DNA of 64,000 nt. Source: Nostoc sp. CENA543. Its GTDB lineage: Bacteria; Cyanobacteriota; Cyanobacteriia; Cyanobacteriales; Nostocaceae. The notes beneath the pieces were generated by a model. It saw only the letters and a program-made list of their open reading frames with translations. It made no database searches and had not been told where the DNA came from. Each line of letters opens with the position of its first letter. Position 1 is the stretch's first letter. Shown piece by piece: positions 33,214-42,757 of this stretch. The translations under genes and the position numbers were made by a program. The stretch spans positions 3,348,001 through 3,412,000 of the forward strand of contig NZ_CP023278.1 in the NCBI RefSeq assembly GCF_002896875.1, in the 5' to 3' direction.

Positions 33214-34959
33214 TTGTTTGGACGTGACAGCTTGAAAACTCGCTCTAATTACTGGCAACTGCTACCTTATATTAGACCACAGTGGCAGAATATTATTAAG
33301 GGATTAGTCGGCATTGTAGGATATGTGCTGGCAACTTTGACGTTAATTAATTTTGCAGGCAAGTTAGCCGATCCTTTTGGTCAAGGTAATGTGATAGCGA
33401 TCGCTCAATTAGCAGCCATACTAGGTTTAGTGTTCTTAGTTAGGGGTGTTTTTCAATCTGTACAAGACATTTATATGTCAAAAGCCGCCTTAAGAGTGGC
33501 TTTTCATCTCCGCAAGCAGACATACGCCCATTTACAAACATTAGATTTAAGTTACTTTGAAACTGCCAAAGCTGGTGATTTATCTTACCGCCTCACCGAA
33601 GATATTGACCGCATCGGGGAAGTTGTTAATAAACTGTTTCACGATTTTTTACCCTGTGTGTTGCAGTTGATTGCCATTCCTATCTATATGATTTACTTGA
33701 ATTGGCAACTCACCTTAGCTACAGTCATCATTGCACCATTGATGGGGATTTTAATTGGTTGGTTTGGGGAACGCTTACGTAAATATTCCCTGAAAAGCCA
33801 AAATCGTGTCTCTGATTTATCTGCGATTCTCACGGAGGTTTTTAGTGGAATTCGCCTAGTAAGGGCGTTTGCGGCGGAGAAATATGAAATTACTAGATTT
33901 AGTCGGGAAGCAGAACGCAGTTTTCAAGCTAAATACTCAGCCGAACGCTTAAAGGCTGTGCAGATACCGATTATCGGGTTTTTAGAAGCCTTGAGTGCCT
34001 TATCCTTAATTTTGGTGGGAACGTGGCAAATTCAACAACGGAATTTAACAGTAGCAGAGTTTTTTAGTTACCTAGCCGCAGCCGGTTTATTAATTGATCC
34101 CATCGGTCATGTTACCAACAACTACAACGAATTTAAGCAAGGTGAAGCTTCTGTAGACCGAATTTTTGAATTGATGGCGATACAGCCAACGGTGACAGAA
34201 AAACCCAAGGCAATAAATTTACCACCAGTCCAAGGGAAGGTGGAATACCGCCATATTACTTTCGCCTATAAACCAGGAGAACCCGTTTTAAGAGATATTA
34301 GTTTATTCGCGATGCCAGGGGAAGCGATCGCCCTTGTGGGTGCGTCTGGTGCAGGTAAAACCACCTTCGTTAATCTCCTACCGCGTTTTTATGACCCCAC
34401 AACAGGCGAAATTCTGATTGATGGTACAGACATTCGAGATGTTTCCTTAGAGAGTTTACGCCGACAAATTGGCATAGTTCCCCAAGAAACCATCATGTTT
34501 TCGGGGACTGTAACCCAAAATATCGCCTTTGGGCAAGATATTTATGATTTAGATGCGGTAAAAGCCGCAGCGAAAATTGCTAACGCCCATCAATTTATTA
34601 CCCAACTACCAGAAGGTTATGAAACCTGGGTAGGTGAGAGGGGTGTTAATTTATCTGGTGGACAAAGACAAAGAATTGCCATAGCTCGTGCTGTATTATT
34701 GAACCCAAAGATTTTGATTTTAGATGAAGCGACATCTGCTTTAGATTCGGAGTCTGAAGCCTTAGTACAAGAAGCCTTAGAAAGACTCATGCAGCAGCGT
34801 ACAGTATTTATTATTGCTCACCGTTTAAGTACAGTGAGAAAATGCGATCGCATCCTAGTTTTAGAACGTGGGCAAATCGTAGAATCAGGCACACACGAAG
34901 AACTATTAGCCCTTGAGCGTCGCTATGCTAAGTTTTATACACAGCAGTTTAGTCAGTAG
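33214..34959 (+). CDS. ABC exporter, fused membrane and ATPase domains (MsbA/McbF type)
   Basis: This half-transporter has six membrane helices (about residues 20-310) and an ATPase domain with GASGAGKTTF (Walker A), LSGGQRQRIAIARAV (signature), ILILDEATSALDSE (Walker B) and the switch His (AHRL). It works as a dimer to export lipids, peptides or other amphiphiles. The frame starts with TTG at 33214 (MFGRDSLKTR), and a second TTG at 33232 in frame (LKTRSNYW) is also possible; there is no ATG for some distance. The domain has no C39 peptidase. It follows the ATP-grasp fusion by 208 bp and may export its product, or may be independent. Confidence 0.9.
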   Translation: MFGRDSLKTRSNYWQLLPYIRPQWQNIIKGLVGIVGYVLATLTLINFAGKLADPFGQGNVIAIAQLAAILGLVFLVRGVFQSVQDIYMSKAALRVAFHLRKQTYAHLQTLDLSYFETAKAGDLSYRLTEDIDRIGEVVNKLFHDFLPCVLQLIAIPIYMIYLNWQLTLATVIIAPLMGILIGWFGERLRKYSLKSQNRVSDLSAILTEVFSGIRLVRAFAAEKYEITRFSREAERSFQAKYSAERLKAVQIPIIGFLEALSALSLILVGTWQIQQRNLTVAEFFSYLAAAGLLIDPIGHVTNNYNEFKQGEASVDRIFELMAIQPTVTEKPKAINLPPVQGKVEYRHITFAYKPGEPVLRDISLFAMPGEAIALVGASGAGKTTFVNLLPRFYDPTTGEILIDGTDIRDVSLESLRRQIGIVPQETIMFSGTVTQNIAFGQDIYDLDAVKAAAKIANAHQFITQLPEGYETWVGERGVNLSGGQRQRIAIARAVLLNPKILILDEATSALDSESEALVQEALERLMQQRTVFIIAHRLSTVRKCDRILVLERGQIVESGTHEELLALERRYAKFYTQQFSQ

Positions 34960-35118
34960 GGACTGGGGACTGGGGATTGGGGACTGGGAAGATGGGGAAG
35001 TGTGGGGAGTGTGGGGAGAGAGGGGGGAAAGATTTCTTCCCTATCCTCCCACACCTCCCACCCCTCCCACACTTCCTGCTTGCCCAATGCCCCATGCCCA
35101 ATTCCCAATTCCCAATTC
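34958..35118. repeat. Heptad tracts (GGGACTG/GGGGAGTG, then CCCACAC/CCCAATTCC)
   Basis: Purine-rich then pyrimidine-rich, hairpin-capable; between convergent genes. Confidence 0.85.
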
Positions 35119-35119
35119 C

Positions 35120-35659
35120 CTAAACAATCTTATTGACAATTGTCCACACTTCCCCATCTGAACGAACGTGAGGAACGGAGATGGTTTTAAAGCCGGTGAT
35201 GAAGGGTTTGTAATAGATTTGCCAATATAGGGGACTGAGTTGATCGGCACAGGCTTTTAACTGGCGGATTTCTGTGGCTAGTTCTCCGGCTATTTGATTG
35301 ATTCTTTCAGCATGGGCTTTGGCGATTTCTTTGGCTTCTTCTAACTGTTGCTTTTGGCTAATCTGTTGTAATTTCCTGGGTAGATGGGTGAGTTCAGTTT
35401 GTTTTTGTTGTAGTTGGGTGTTTAAAGCGGCGATCGCATCATCTATTCCCTTGAGTTCTGCAAATAATTGGGCATTTTCCCTAGCTTGGCGACGATAAGC
35501 TTCCACAATTGCCCAAGGTGAGTCATTTTCAGGCACAATGACATTATTACTCTGAGTGAGTGCAGTACGTTCTTGCTCAAGCACCTGAATTTGAGACTTG
35601 AGTGCTGTAATCTCCGACTGCATTTGCTCCAAAGACAAGCCAGGATTAAGTTTTTTCAT
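35120..35659 (-). CDS. Coiled-coil protein of unknown function
   Basis: The 179-residue protein is mostly helical. The N-terminal stretch (about 10-40: LEQMQSEITALKSQIQVLEQ) and the middle (about 70-135) are heptad-patterned with Leu, Gln and Glu, giving two coiled-coil parts. The last 35 residues (LSPLYWQIYYKPFITGFKTI) are aromatic and may form a small globular end. No motif was recognised. Such genes occur near thrB in Nostocales, but no role is known. Confidence 0.55.
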   Translation of the reverse strand: MKKLNPGLSLEQMQSEITALKSQIQVLEQERTALTQSNNVIVPENDSPWAIVEAYRRQARENAQLFAELKGIDDAIAALNTQLQQKQTELTHLPRKLQQISQKQQLEEAKEIAKAHAERINQIAGELATEIRQLKACADQLSPLYWQIYYKPFITGFKTISVPHVRSDGEVWTIVNKIV

Positions 35660-35709
35660 TTTGAATTTTGTAGGCGTAAGCCTTCTCGTAGAGTATTTGA
35701 ATTTTGAAT

Positions 35710-36618
35710 TTAAATCGCGCCTTGGGTGTCGAGGGAAAGCGATCGCACTACGGCTTTAATTCCTTCTGCTTTCCAGGCTGAAGCCATTGCAGTTTCTACA
35801 GCTTGGGCATTGTTGACATTTGTTAAAGCTAACAGTGTCGGCCCTGCACCACTAATTACCATACCGTAAGCACCAGATGCGATCGCTGCCGCATTCACAG
35901 CAGCGTAGCCAGGAATTAAAGCTTGGCGATAAGGCTGATGTAATTTATCTTGTAAGGCTGCTGTTAACCATTCTCCCTTACCAGTTGCCAAGGCGCGTAA
36001 TAATAAGCCTAAATGAGCCGTATTAAAAATTGCATCTGCACGACTAAATTCCGTTGGTAAAACTCGCCGTGCTTCTGAGGTTGACAATTCAAAATCAGGA
36101 ATTGCTACCACAGGCACAATACTATTATCCCAAGGGACATCACAAATTGCCCAACCGGTACCAGAAGTAGCGGCTAGACGACATCCCCCCAACAAAGCTG
36201 GAACTACATTATCAGGATGTCCTTCCATTGCGATCGCTAATTCCATCACCTGCGACTCAGATAAAGGCGCACCAGCTAATTGATTAGCTGCAACCAAACC
36301 ACCCACAATCGCCGTCGCAGAACTCCCCAAACCTCTAGCTAAGGGTACACCCAATTCAATCTCAATTTTTACAGGTGGTGGTGTCTGCTCTATATGTTGA
36401 TATAACTTGACAAATGCTTGATAGATTAAATTACTTTCATCAGTTTGTACCCGTTCAGCTTCCTCACCTGTGACATGAATAATTAACTCACCTTCATCTA
36501 GGCGGGTAAATTGAAACTTATTATATATAGTCAAAGCTGCGCCGATGCAATCAAAACCAGGCCCCAAGTTAGCAGTTGTCCCTGGGACTCTCACCGTGAC
36601 AGAAGAAACAACAGACAT
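35710..36618 (-). CDS. thrB: Homoserine kinase
   Basis: This enzyme phosphorylates homoserine with ATP on the way to threonine. The 302-residue GHMP-family protein shows [18 protein letters not shown] (motif 1), [17 protein letters not shown] (ATP-binding motif 2) and the C-terminal [16 protein letters not shown] motif 3. All family motifs and length are normal. It lies between a coiled-coil gene and the Fec-type transporter, with no visible operon partner from threonine synthesis. The region between it and the upstream gene is filled with heptad repeats. Confidence 0.95.
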   Translation of the reverse strand: MSVVSSVTVRVPGTTANLGPGFDCIGAALTIYNKFQFTRLDEGELIIHVTGEEAERVQTDESNLIYQAFVKLYQHIEQTPPPVKIEIELGVPLARGLGSSATAIVGGLVAANQLAGAPLSESQVMELAIAMEGHPDNVVPALLGGCRLAATSGTGWAICDVPWDNSIVPVVAIPDFELSTSEARRVLPTEFSRADAIFNTAHLGLLLRALATGKGEWLTAALQDKLHQPYRQALIPGYAAVNAAAIASGAYGMVISGAGPTLLALTNVNNAQAVETAMASAWKAEGIKAVVRSLSLDTQGAI

Positions 36619-36671
36619 CTAAAACCTACTCATCTAACCCAATCAATCAGCATCCCATGTAATGGTGCAAA

Positions 36672-36830
36672 AATAAAGGCTTCATTGGGAATTGGGAATT
36701 GGGCATGGGGCATGGGGCATTGGGCATTGGGAATTGGGCATTGGGCATTGAAGTAAAATCTACCTTGTCTACCTTGTCTCCTAGTCCCCAGTCCCTAGTC
36801 CCCAGTCCCCAGTCCCCAATCTCCCCCTCC
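36672..36830. repeat. Heptad tracts (GGGAATT/GGGCATT, then CCCCAGT)
   Basis: Long mixed array between thrB and the ABC ATPase gene. Confidence 0.88.
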
Positions 36831-37616
36831 CTAACGAACTGGTGCTAAAGGACAAATTTGTAGCCCCACAGGGGTATTTAATACTGCGACTTCTACACCT
36901 AAGACTTCAGCTAAATTTTCTGGAGTGAGGACATTTTCTGGTTCTCCTAATGCAAAAATATTACCTTGGTAAAGTAGGGCAATACGAGAACTATATCTAG
37001 CAGCCAAATTGATTTCGTGCAGGACAGTTAAAATAGTTATTCCTGATATTTGGTTCAAATTTTTTAATAACTCTAATAATTCCAATTGATAACGAATATC
37101 TAAATAAGTGGTAGGTTCATCTAATAATAATATTTGGGGATTTTGTGCTAAAGCTAGGGCTAGAAATGCCCTTTGCCTTTCTCCTCCAGAAAGTTGTTCT
37201 ACTAGACGTTCTTGATAGTCTACCATCTGAGTTAAACGCAAAGCTTCTGAGACTTTTGCTCTATCTTCTGTATTTAAATCCCATTGCCACCAAGGCTGAT
37301 GAGGTGTACGTCCTAAAGATACTAATTGTTTGACTGTTAAACCTGGAGGAATTGCTTGTTGTTGAGGTAATAAAGCTAATTTTTGAGCGACAACTGCGGC
37401 GGGTTGAGTATGAATTGCCTTACCATCTAATAAAACAATTCCTGTTTGTGGAGTTAATAAGCGACTCATGAGTTTAAGTAGGGTAGATTTCCCAGAACCA
37501 TTAGCACCTACTAAACTCAACCATTCACCTTTTTCAATTGCCAAAGATACATTTTTAACTACAGTTTTAGCTGTATAGCCACCAGTTAAGTTTTGAGTTT
37601 CTAAAGGCATAGTCAA
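36831..37616 (-). CDS. ABC transporter ATPase, FecE type (iron chelate/B12 family)
   Basis: The 261-residue protein has GANGSGKSTLLKL (Walker A), QLSGGERQRAFLALALAQNP (signature) and ILLLDEPTTYLDIRYQ (Walker B), and a MPLETQNLTGGYTAK start. The YLDI sequence after Walker B and the PQQQAIPPGLTV loop place it with FecE/BtuD/FhuC-type ATPases. It lies downstream of the matching permease with 143 bp between them, which holds heptad repeats. The substrate (siderophore, heme or B12) is not readable. No binding protein gene is in the window. Confidence 0.88.
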   Translation of the reverse strand: MTMPLETQNLTGGYTAKTVVKNVSLAIEKGEWLSLVGANGSGKSTLLKLMSRLLTPQTGIVLLDGKAIHTQPAAVVAQKLALLPQQQAIPPGLTVKQLVSLGRTPHQPWWQWDLNTEDRAKVSEALRLTQMVDYQERLVEQLSGGERQRAFLALALAQNPQILLLDEPTTYLDIRYQLELLELLKNLNQISGITILTVLHEINLAARYSSRIALLYQGNIFALGEPENVLTPENLAEVLGVEVAVLNTPVGLQICPLAPVR

Positions 37617-37758
37617 TAGTCATTAGTCATTAGTCAATAGTCATTAGTCACTACTCAGCACTCATTACTTGTTACTCATTACTCATTACTCATTACTCAT
37701 TACTCATTACTTCTACCTTGTCTCCCTTGTCTTTCTTCCAATGCCCCATGCCCCATGC
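37617..37758. repeat. Heptad array (TTAGTCA/ACTCATT) between the two transporter genes
   Basis: Consists of TAGTCAT, ACTCATT and CCTTGTC-type units, between two cotranscribed genes. Confidence 0.88.
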
Positions 37759-37759
37759 C

Positions 37760-38770
37760 CTAGATGCCATTTTGACGACGATATAGCAACCAAATAAATA
37801 CGGGTGAACCTAATAAAGCTGTGACTGAACCTACGGGAAGTTCTACTGCACCCAGGCGGGATAGTAAATCTGCGATAGTCATGACTAATGCGCCGCCTAA
37901 TGCGCTTAGTGGTAATAGGGCGCGGTAATCTGTGCCTACTAGTAACCGGATACCATGCGGGACGATTAAACCAACAAAACCAATTAAGCCACCAATACTG
38001 ACTGCACCTGCTGCTAGTAGTGTAGCAACTCCACCGATGAAAACGCGCGATCGCGTCAGTGAAACTCCCAAGCTAACGGCTAATTCATCCCCCAAGCTTA
38101 ATAAATTCAGCGATCGCGCTAACAAACATCCCAATATTAATGCCACACTAATATAAGCCCCGGCTGTAGTTACTTCTGACCATCCCCGACCATTTAAACT
38201 GCCAATTAACCAGTTTAAAGCAGCCTGTATCCTGCCATCTTCTGTTAATAGCAGTAGTACAGACTGAATTGCCCCAAACATGGAACTAACTGCTACACCG
38301 CCTAAAATCAACCTTTCAACGGAAACACCATCCCCAGTTCTCGATAAAAAATATACAAGCACTGTGGTGAAAACTCCCCCAACCCAGGCTGCTAAAGGAA
38401 TCCAAGCTACGAATACGCCTAGACTAAACATGGCGATCGCAACTAAACCCGCACCCGCAGAAATACCGAGTAAAAACGGGTCAGCGAGTCCATTACGTAA
38501 CATTCCCTGAAGTAATGAACCAGCCATTCCTAAAGCTGCGCCTACTAAAATTGCGGCTACAGTTCTCGGTAAACGCAAATCCCAAAGAATGGTCTGATAA
38601 AGTTGGTCTCCTCGTCGCCAAATAGCTTGCCACAATTGTTCAGGAGTCATGGCGACAGCACCAAAAGATAGGGAAAAGCCTATTGCCAAAATTAGCACCG
38701 CCACTAAAAACACAGTTGCTAACAATACCCGTGCTTCGTTTTTAGAAGCAGTATTAACACTCTTTCCCAT
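37760..38770 (-). CDS. FecCD-family permease (iron chelate/B12 uptake)
   Basis: The 336-residue protein is all hydrophobic helices (about 9-10): the N-terminal NEARVLLATVFLVAVLILAI, the family motif LPRTVAAILVGAALGMAGSLLQGMLRN with DPFLLGISAGAG, and FVGLIVPHGIRLLVGTDYR, ending VGSVTALLGSPVFIWLLYR. These are diagnostic for BtuC/FecCD permeases. Length is normal. Together with the ATPase downstream it would form the membrane complex, needing a periplasmic binding protein from elsewhere. The upstream region (38771-39044) has an AT-rich inverted repeat; no Fur box was identified by eye. Confidence 0.92.
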   Translation of the reverse strand: MGKSVNTASKNEARVLLATVFLVAVLILAIGFSLSFGAVAMTPEQLWQAIWRRGDQLYQTILWDLRLPRTVAAILVGAALGMAGSLLQGMLRNGLADPFLLGISAGAGLVAIAMFSLGVFVAWIPLAAWVGGVFTTVLVYFLSRTGDGVSVERLILGGVAVSSMFGAIQSVLLLLTEDGRIQAALNWLIGSLNGRGWSEVTTAGAYISVALILGCLLARSLNLLSLGDELAVSLGVSLTRSRVFIGGVATLLAAGAVSIGGLIGFVGLIVPHGIRLLVGTDYRALLPLSALGGALVMTIADLLSRLGAVELPVGSVTALLGSPVFIWLLYRRQNGI

Positions 38771-38836
38771 AGGATGTTTTGTATTTTGAATTTTGTCGGC
38801 TTGTCTGAGAGTAGAGTATTTTGAGCTAACCCTCCG

Positions 38837-38980
38837 AATTTTAGATTTTAAACCTGGGATTTTGGATTTTTTGGGGTAAAAGCCTCACCCAAGCCTGGGT
38901 GGAAAAATCTACAATATTCGCTGCACTGCTTCCACTACACTAACGTCAATCCAAAATCTAAAATCCAAAATCCAAAATTG
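38837..38980. repeat. AT-rich dispersed inverted repeat
   Basis: ATTTTAGATTTTAAACCTG faces TCTAAAATCCAAAATCC, around a small CACCCA/TGGGTG hairpin (38887-38902). A relative lies at 2757-2814. Confidence 0.65.
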
Positions 38981-39044
38981 CTTGACTCTACCCCTACGGC
39001 AGAGTGTGTACTGTAGAGAGTTGAACGTATTCTAGTAATAAACC

Positions 39045-39461
39045 ATGAAATTAGGGGCTGTTAATCACATCGCTTTAACAGTATCGGATATGAACCGTTC
39101 CGAGGTTTTTTACAATGCACTGTTAGGATTTTTAGGTTATCAACAAGAAGAAAAAACAGATCAGTTAATACTTTGGGCTAGTAACAACGGCGTGATCACA
39201 ATTTCTCCCGCCAACCCTGAATCACCAAATAAAAATCATGACCGCTATTCTGTAGGATTACATCATCTGGCTTTTAGTGCAGATAATCGGGAACAAGTTA
39301 ATTCACTACATCAATTCTTGGTAGAACGTGGAGTAAAAATCCTCGACCCTCCTGCTGAGTATAGTTATTTACCAGGATACTATGCTGTTTACTTCTTAGA
39401 TCCAGACGGGATCAAGCTGGAGTTAACACACACTCCAAATTGGCCACCTGAGTCCTCATGA
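39045..39461 (+). CDS. VOC-family (glyoxalase-like) protein
   Basis: The 138-residue protein has NHIALTVSDMNRSEVFYNAL, then LHHLAFSADNREQVNSLH and FLDPDGIKLELTH, which are the two metal-binding units of a VOC module. The ligand residues (His, His, Glu) are present. It is followed 5 bp downstream by a MerR-type regulator with a GyrI-like ligand domain, so the two are probably one operon involved in detoxification or drug response. The substrate is unknown. Confidence 0.9.
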   Translation: MKLGAVNHIALTVSDMNRSEVFYNALLGFLGYQQEEKTDQLILWASNNGVITISPANPESPNKNHDRYSVGLHHLAFSADNREQVNSLHQFLVERGVKILDPPAEYSYLPGYYAVYFLDPDGIKLELTHTPNWPPESS

Positions 39462-39465
39462 ACAA

Positions 39466-40278
39466 ATGCTGAAAATAGGCGACTTTTCAAAATTAAGCCA
39501 AGTGAGTATCAAAGCATTACGTCTCTACGACCAAATGGGACTGCTGAAACCACTACAAGTAGACGACTTTACAGGCTATCGCTACTACTCGGCTCAACAA
39601 TTACCCCGATTGAATCGCATTTTAGCATTCAAAGATTTGGGTTTTTCCCTAGAGCAAATTGCCCAGTTACTCAATGAGAATTTACCACCGTCCCAAATGC
39701 GTGGAATGCTGCGACTCAAGCAGGCAGAAATTCAGCAGTTAGTGGAAGCAGAACAAGCAAGACTCACACGAGTAGAAGCAAGACTCAAGCAAATTGAACA
39801 GGAGAATAGTATGCCTGACTATGAGGTTGTAATTAAAAAAGCTGAACCGATGCAAGTTGTATCTATCCGCGAAATTATGCCAAATTACGCCGATATTAGT
39901 AGATTATACGATGAATTGCAGGAATATCTGCAACAACAGCAAGCCCACCCAGGTAATTATTATGCGGGGATTTGGCATGACCCAGGTTATAAAGATGCTG
40001 ATGTGGATGGAGAAGCGGTGATTTCTGTTGCTGGATTAGTCAAAGGTAACGAGAGAATCAAGGTGTATGAGTTACCAGGACTAGAAGCGATCGCCTGTTT
40101 AATTCATCATGGTAGTTATGCCACCATTAGTCAAGCCTACGCTACTTTGGTGTCTTGGATTGAAACCAATGGCTACAAGATTACTGGGGCGAACCGTGAA
40201 GTATATATTGTTGGTGGTGGTGAACAGAATGATGATTCTTATGTAACGGAAGTGCAATTTCCGGTGATTCAAGCCTGA
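39466..40278 (+). CDS. MerR-family regulator with GyrI-like effector domain
   Basis: The 270-residue protein starts with a MerR helix-turn-helix (LKIGDFSKLSQVSIKALRLY, about residues 2-21) and the dimer coiled coil (VEAEQARLTRVEARLKQI). The second half (about 118-268) is a GyrI-like effector-binding domain: YEVVIKKAEPMQVVSIREI, IKVYELPGLEAIACLIHHG and REVYIVGGGEQ, the layout of BmrR/Rob-type multidrug sensors. It overlaps nothing and starts 4 bp after the glyoxalase-like gene. Its target is unknown; autoregulation of the operon is likely. Confidence 0.9.
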   Translation: MLKIGDFSKLSQVSIKALRLYDQMGLLKPLQVDDFTGYRYYSAQQLPRLNRILAFKDLGFSLEQIAQLLNENLPPSQMRGMLRLKQAEIQQLVEAEQARLTRVEARLKQIEQENSMPDYEVVIKKAEPMQVVSIREIMPNYADISRLYDELQEYLQQQQAHPGNYYAGIWHDPGYKDADVDGEAVISVAGLVKGNERIKVYELPGLEAIACLIHHGSYATISQAYATLVSWIETNGYKITGANREVYIVGGGEQNDDSYVTEVQFPVIQA

Positions 40279-40308
40279 TATTCTACAAATAATAGTTAGA
40301 GTTTTATT

Positions 40309-40331
40309 CCCCTTCCCTTGTAGGGAAGGGG
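40309..40331. terminator. Hairpin between convergent genes
   Basis: CCCCTTCCCT-TGT-AGGGAAGGGG is a perfect 10-bp stem between the MerR-type gene and pbpC. No U-run follows on either strand, so termination is inferred from position. Confidence 0.55.
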
Positions 40332-40378
40332 TTAGGGGTTAGGTCTGTATTCTATTCAACTGCAAACGGCTATAGTTT

Positions 40379-42757
40379 TTATTGTGGGCGATCGCTGTTT
40401 ATTTGCGAATTCACCACGGAAAATCCCCGACGGGAAGGGCGAATTTTAGCTGCATCGACTTGAAAGCTAACTTTATCGTGCTTTTCACCGCTTATCGCTT
40501 CCAATGTCCATTTTCCTGGACGTAGATACCAAAATAGAGAATTAGTTTGACTATCTAATTTCTCTCCATTCAGCCACCACTCCACCGCAGATGTAGATTG
40601 ATTTCCGGCTAATTTAAATTCTAATTTTTGCTGTCCTTCCCCACCAGGATAGAGTAAGAACAAAGCCCCATCGTGGGGAGATAAAATCCTTAAGTTGTTA
40701 GCAACTAAACTCGATGATGGCTGTTGTGCCAGCCATTCATTGTATTCTGACGGTAAATTAAAATCCTGCTGAGTTGTGTAGGCAATTTTATCTTGGGGAT
40801 AAAAATACTCTTGCACCACAGAATTACAGTCTGGTGTCGGTTTTAACCCAGTGACAGCACATATCGGTAGTTTTGTTAAGCCTGCGGGAGAGGGGAAAAC
40901 GGCTGGTTCTTGGCGTTCGTGCAGGTGTAACATGATGCGATTCCACAAGGGTGCTGCGCCTGTAACGCCTGATACTTGACGCATTGGTTCACCGTTGAAA
41001 TTACCTACCCAAGTGGCGACGGTGTAGTCTGTGGTAAAGCCAACTGTCCAAGTGTCGCGGAAGTTGGAGGAAGTACCAGTCTTGACAGCTGCGGGAAAGG
41101 GCAAGTTTAATACTGAGTTTACACCAAAAGACGTAGCACGGGCATAATGATCACTGAGCATATCGGTGATGAGTTGCCATGTGGTGGGATTTGGGGAATG
41201 GGGACTGGGGACTGGGGAATTGGGAATGGTGGTGATTAGGGGGGAGATGTTTCCTTGTTGGGCGATGGTGTGGTAGGCTTGGGCGAGTTCCCAGAGGGAG
41301 ACTTCACCACTACCAAGGGTTAAACCTAAACCGTAATATTCTGGGGTTTGTTGGAGGTGGGTAAAGCCGAGTTGGTGTAGACGTTCTAAAAAAGTGGGTA
41401 CACCGATTTTTTCTAAAACGCGCACGGCTGGAATATTCAAAGAATTGGCTAAGGCTATCCTGACTCGCACCGGGCCGAGAAATTTTTGGCTGTAATCTGT
41501 GGGACTATATAATTTTGCGCCGGGGATGGCGTAACTAGTCGGGACATCTGCCAAGATGGTGTTTGGGCGAATTGCACCTTTTTCTAAAGCCAATTCATAA
41601 ACAAAGGGTTTGAGGGTAGAACCAGGTTGGCGTAAAGCTTGTACACCATCATTGCGTCCGAGTTTAGCTTCGTTAAAGTAATCAGGTGAACCAACGTAAG
41701 CTAAAACCTCTCCGGTGTGGTTGTCAATAACTAAAGCTGCTGCATCATGCACATTGTTAGCTTTGAGTGTGGAAATTACTTGTTGCGCTTGCGCTTCCAC
41801 AAATTGCTGTAATGGTTTATCGATAGTGGTACGGATAAGAGTTTGATCCCCCCTAACCCCCCTGACAAAAGGAGGAACTGAACCACCTTTTTCAACAAGA
41901 GTTGGGGAACTATTTAACTGACTAGCTAACCAAAATAAAAAATGCGGTGCGGCGAGAATTCCTCTTTTGCGTGACTGAAAAACTACCTTTTCATTCAGAG
42001 TTTTTGCAGCTAGTTCTTGAGTAATATATCCATCCTGTACCATACGGTTCAGAACATATTTTTGTCGCTGCTGGAGTCGATGCCAATGCTGCAACGGGTC
42101 AAAATAAGTGGGATTATTAGGAATAGCAGCCAAAAGACTAGCTTGAGCAATATTTAAATCACTAGCGGGGATAGAAAAATAAGTCCTAGCGGCGGCTTCT
42201 ACACCATAGATATTACCTCCCATTGGCAGACGATTAATATAAGCAGCGAGGATTTCATCTTTATTCATTCCTGCTGCTAACCGCCAAGCCAACCAAACCT
42301 CATGCAATTTCCCTGATAAATTACGGGGGGATGGTTTTAACATCCGCGCCAACTGCATAGTAATTGTAGAAGCACCGGAGACAATTTTTTTAGTTTGGAT
42401 AGCTTCTTTTGTAGCACGAGCGATCGCTTTTACATCCAATGCGCCATGATCATAGAAACTACCATCTTCCGCCGCTAAAATCGCCTGAATGAACTGGGGT
42501 GAAACTTGCTTGAGGGGTACAACTGCGGTATGTTCTTGGTCACGGGTGAGGATTGTTCCTAATGGTAGCCCATTGCGATCGCTAAATTCCCAAGCCAACT
42601 GATTTTGAGCAATATCCCCAGCCCGAATTGGTGCAAAATAAGGCAACAATCGCACAAATAAACACACCAAAATCACAGCCAAAATAGTTTTAATAACCTT
42701 ACTACTTCTTAGCCGTTGTATAGTCTTCCGCCACCAAACTTTTGCCCTATTCATCAC
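40379..42757 (-). CDS. pbpC: Penicillin-binding protein 1C
   Basis: The 792-residue protein is a bifunctional peptidoglycan synthase with one N-terminal membrane helix (about 19-37). The transglycosylase domain has AAEDGSFYDHGALDV and GASTITMQLARM; the transpeptidase has QPGSTLKPFVY, ANSLNIPAVR and VKTGTSSNFRD; the C-terminal biPBP_C domain follows. It pairs with the divergent alpha-2-macroglobulin gene, the classic pbpC/yfhM pairing. Two short sequences inside the gene are made of intergenic-type repeats: 41844-41896 (about residues 288-305) and 41189-41228 (about residues 510-523). Both are in frame. Activity of the protein therefore depends on these being in loops. Confidence 0.93.
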   Translation of the reverse strand: MMNRAKVWWRKTIQRLRSSKVIKTILAVILVCLFVRLLPYFAPIRAGDIAQNQLAWEFSDRNGLPLGTILTRDQEHTAVVPLKQVSPQFIQAILAAEDGSFYDHGALDVKAIARATKEAIQTKKIVSGASTITMQLARMLKPSPRNLSGKLHEVWLAWRLAAGMNKDEILAAYINRLPMGGNIYGVEAAARTYFSIPASDLNIAQASLLAAIPNNPTYFDPLQHWHRLQQRQKYVLNRMVQDGYITQELAAKTLNEKVVFQSRKRGILAAPHFLFWLASQLNSSPTLVEKGGSVPPFVRGVRGDQTLIRTTIDKPLQQFVEAQAQQVISTLKANNVHDAAALVIDNHTGEVLAYVGSPDYFNEAKLGRNDGVQALRQPGSTLKPFVYELALEKGAIRPNTILADVPTSYAIPGAKLYSPTDYSQKFLGPVRVRIALANSLNIPAVRVLEKIGVPTFLERLHQLGFTHLQQTPEYYGLGLTLGSGEVSLWELAQAYHTIAQQGNISPLITTIPNSPVPSPHSPNPTTWQLITDMLSDHYARATSFGVNSVLNLPFPAAVKTGTSSNFRDTWTVGFTTDYTVATWVGNFNGEPMRQVSGVTGAAPLWNRIMLHLHERQEPAVFPSPAGLTKLPICAVTGLKPTPDCNSVVQEYFYPQDKIAYTTQQDFNLPSEYNEWLAQQPSSSLVANNLRILSPHDGALFLLYPGGEGQQKLEFKLAGNQSTSAVEWWLNGEKLDSQTNSLFWYLRPGKWTLEAISGEKHDKVSFQVDAAKIRPSRRGFSVVNSQINSDRPQ

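Noticed and set aside
34913-35250. Two frames over the GGGGACT/CCCACAC tracts
   Set aside because: Repeat-encoded peptides; no starts with binding sites.
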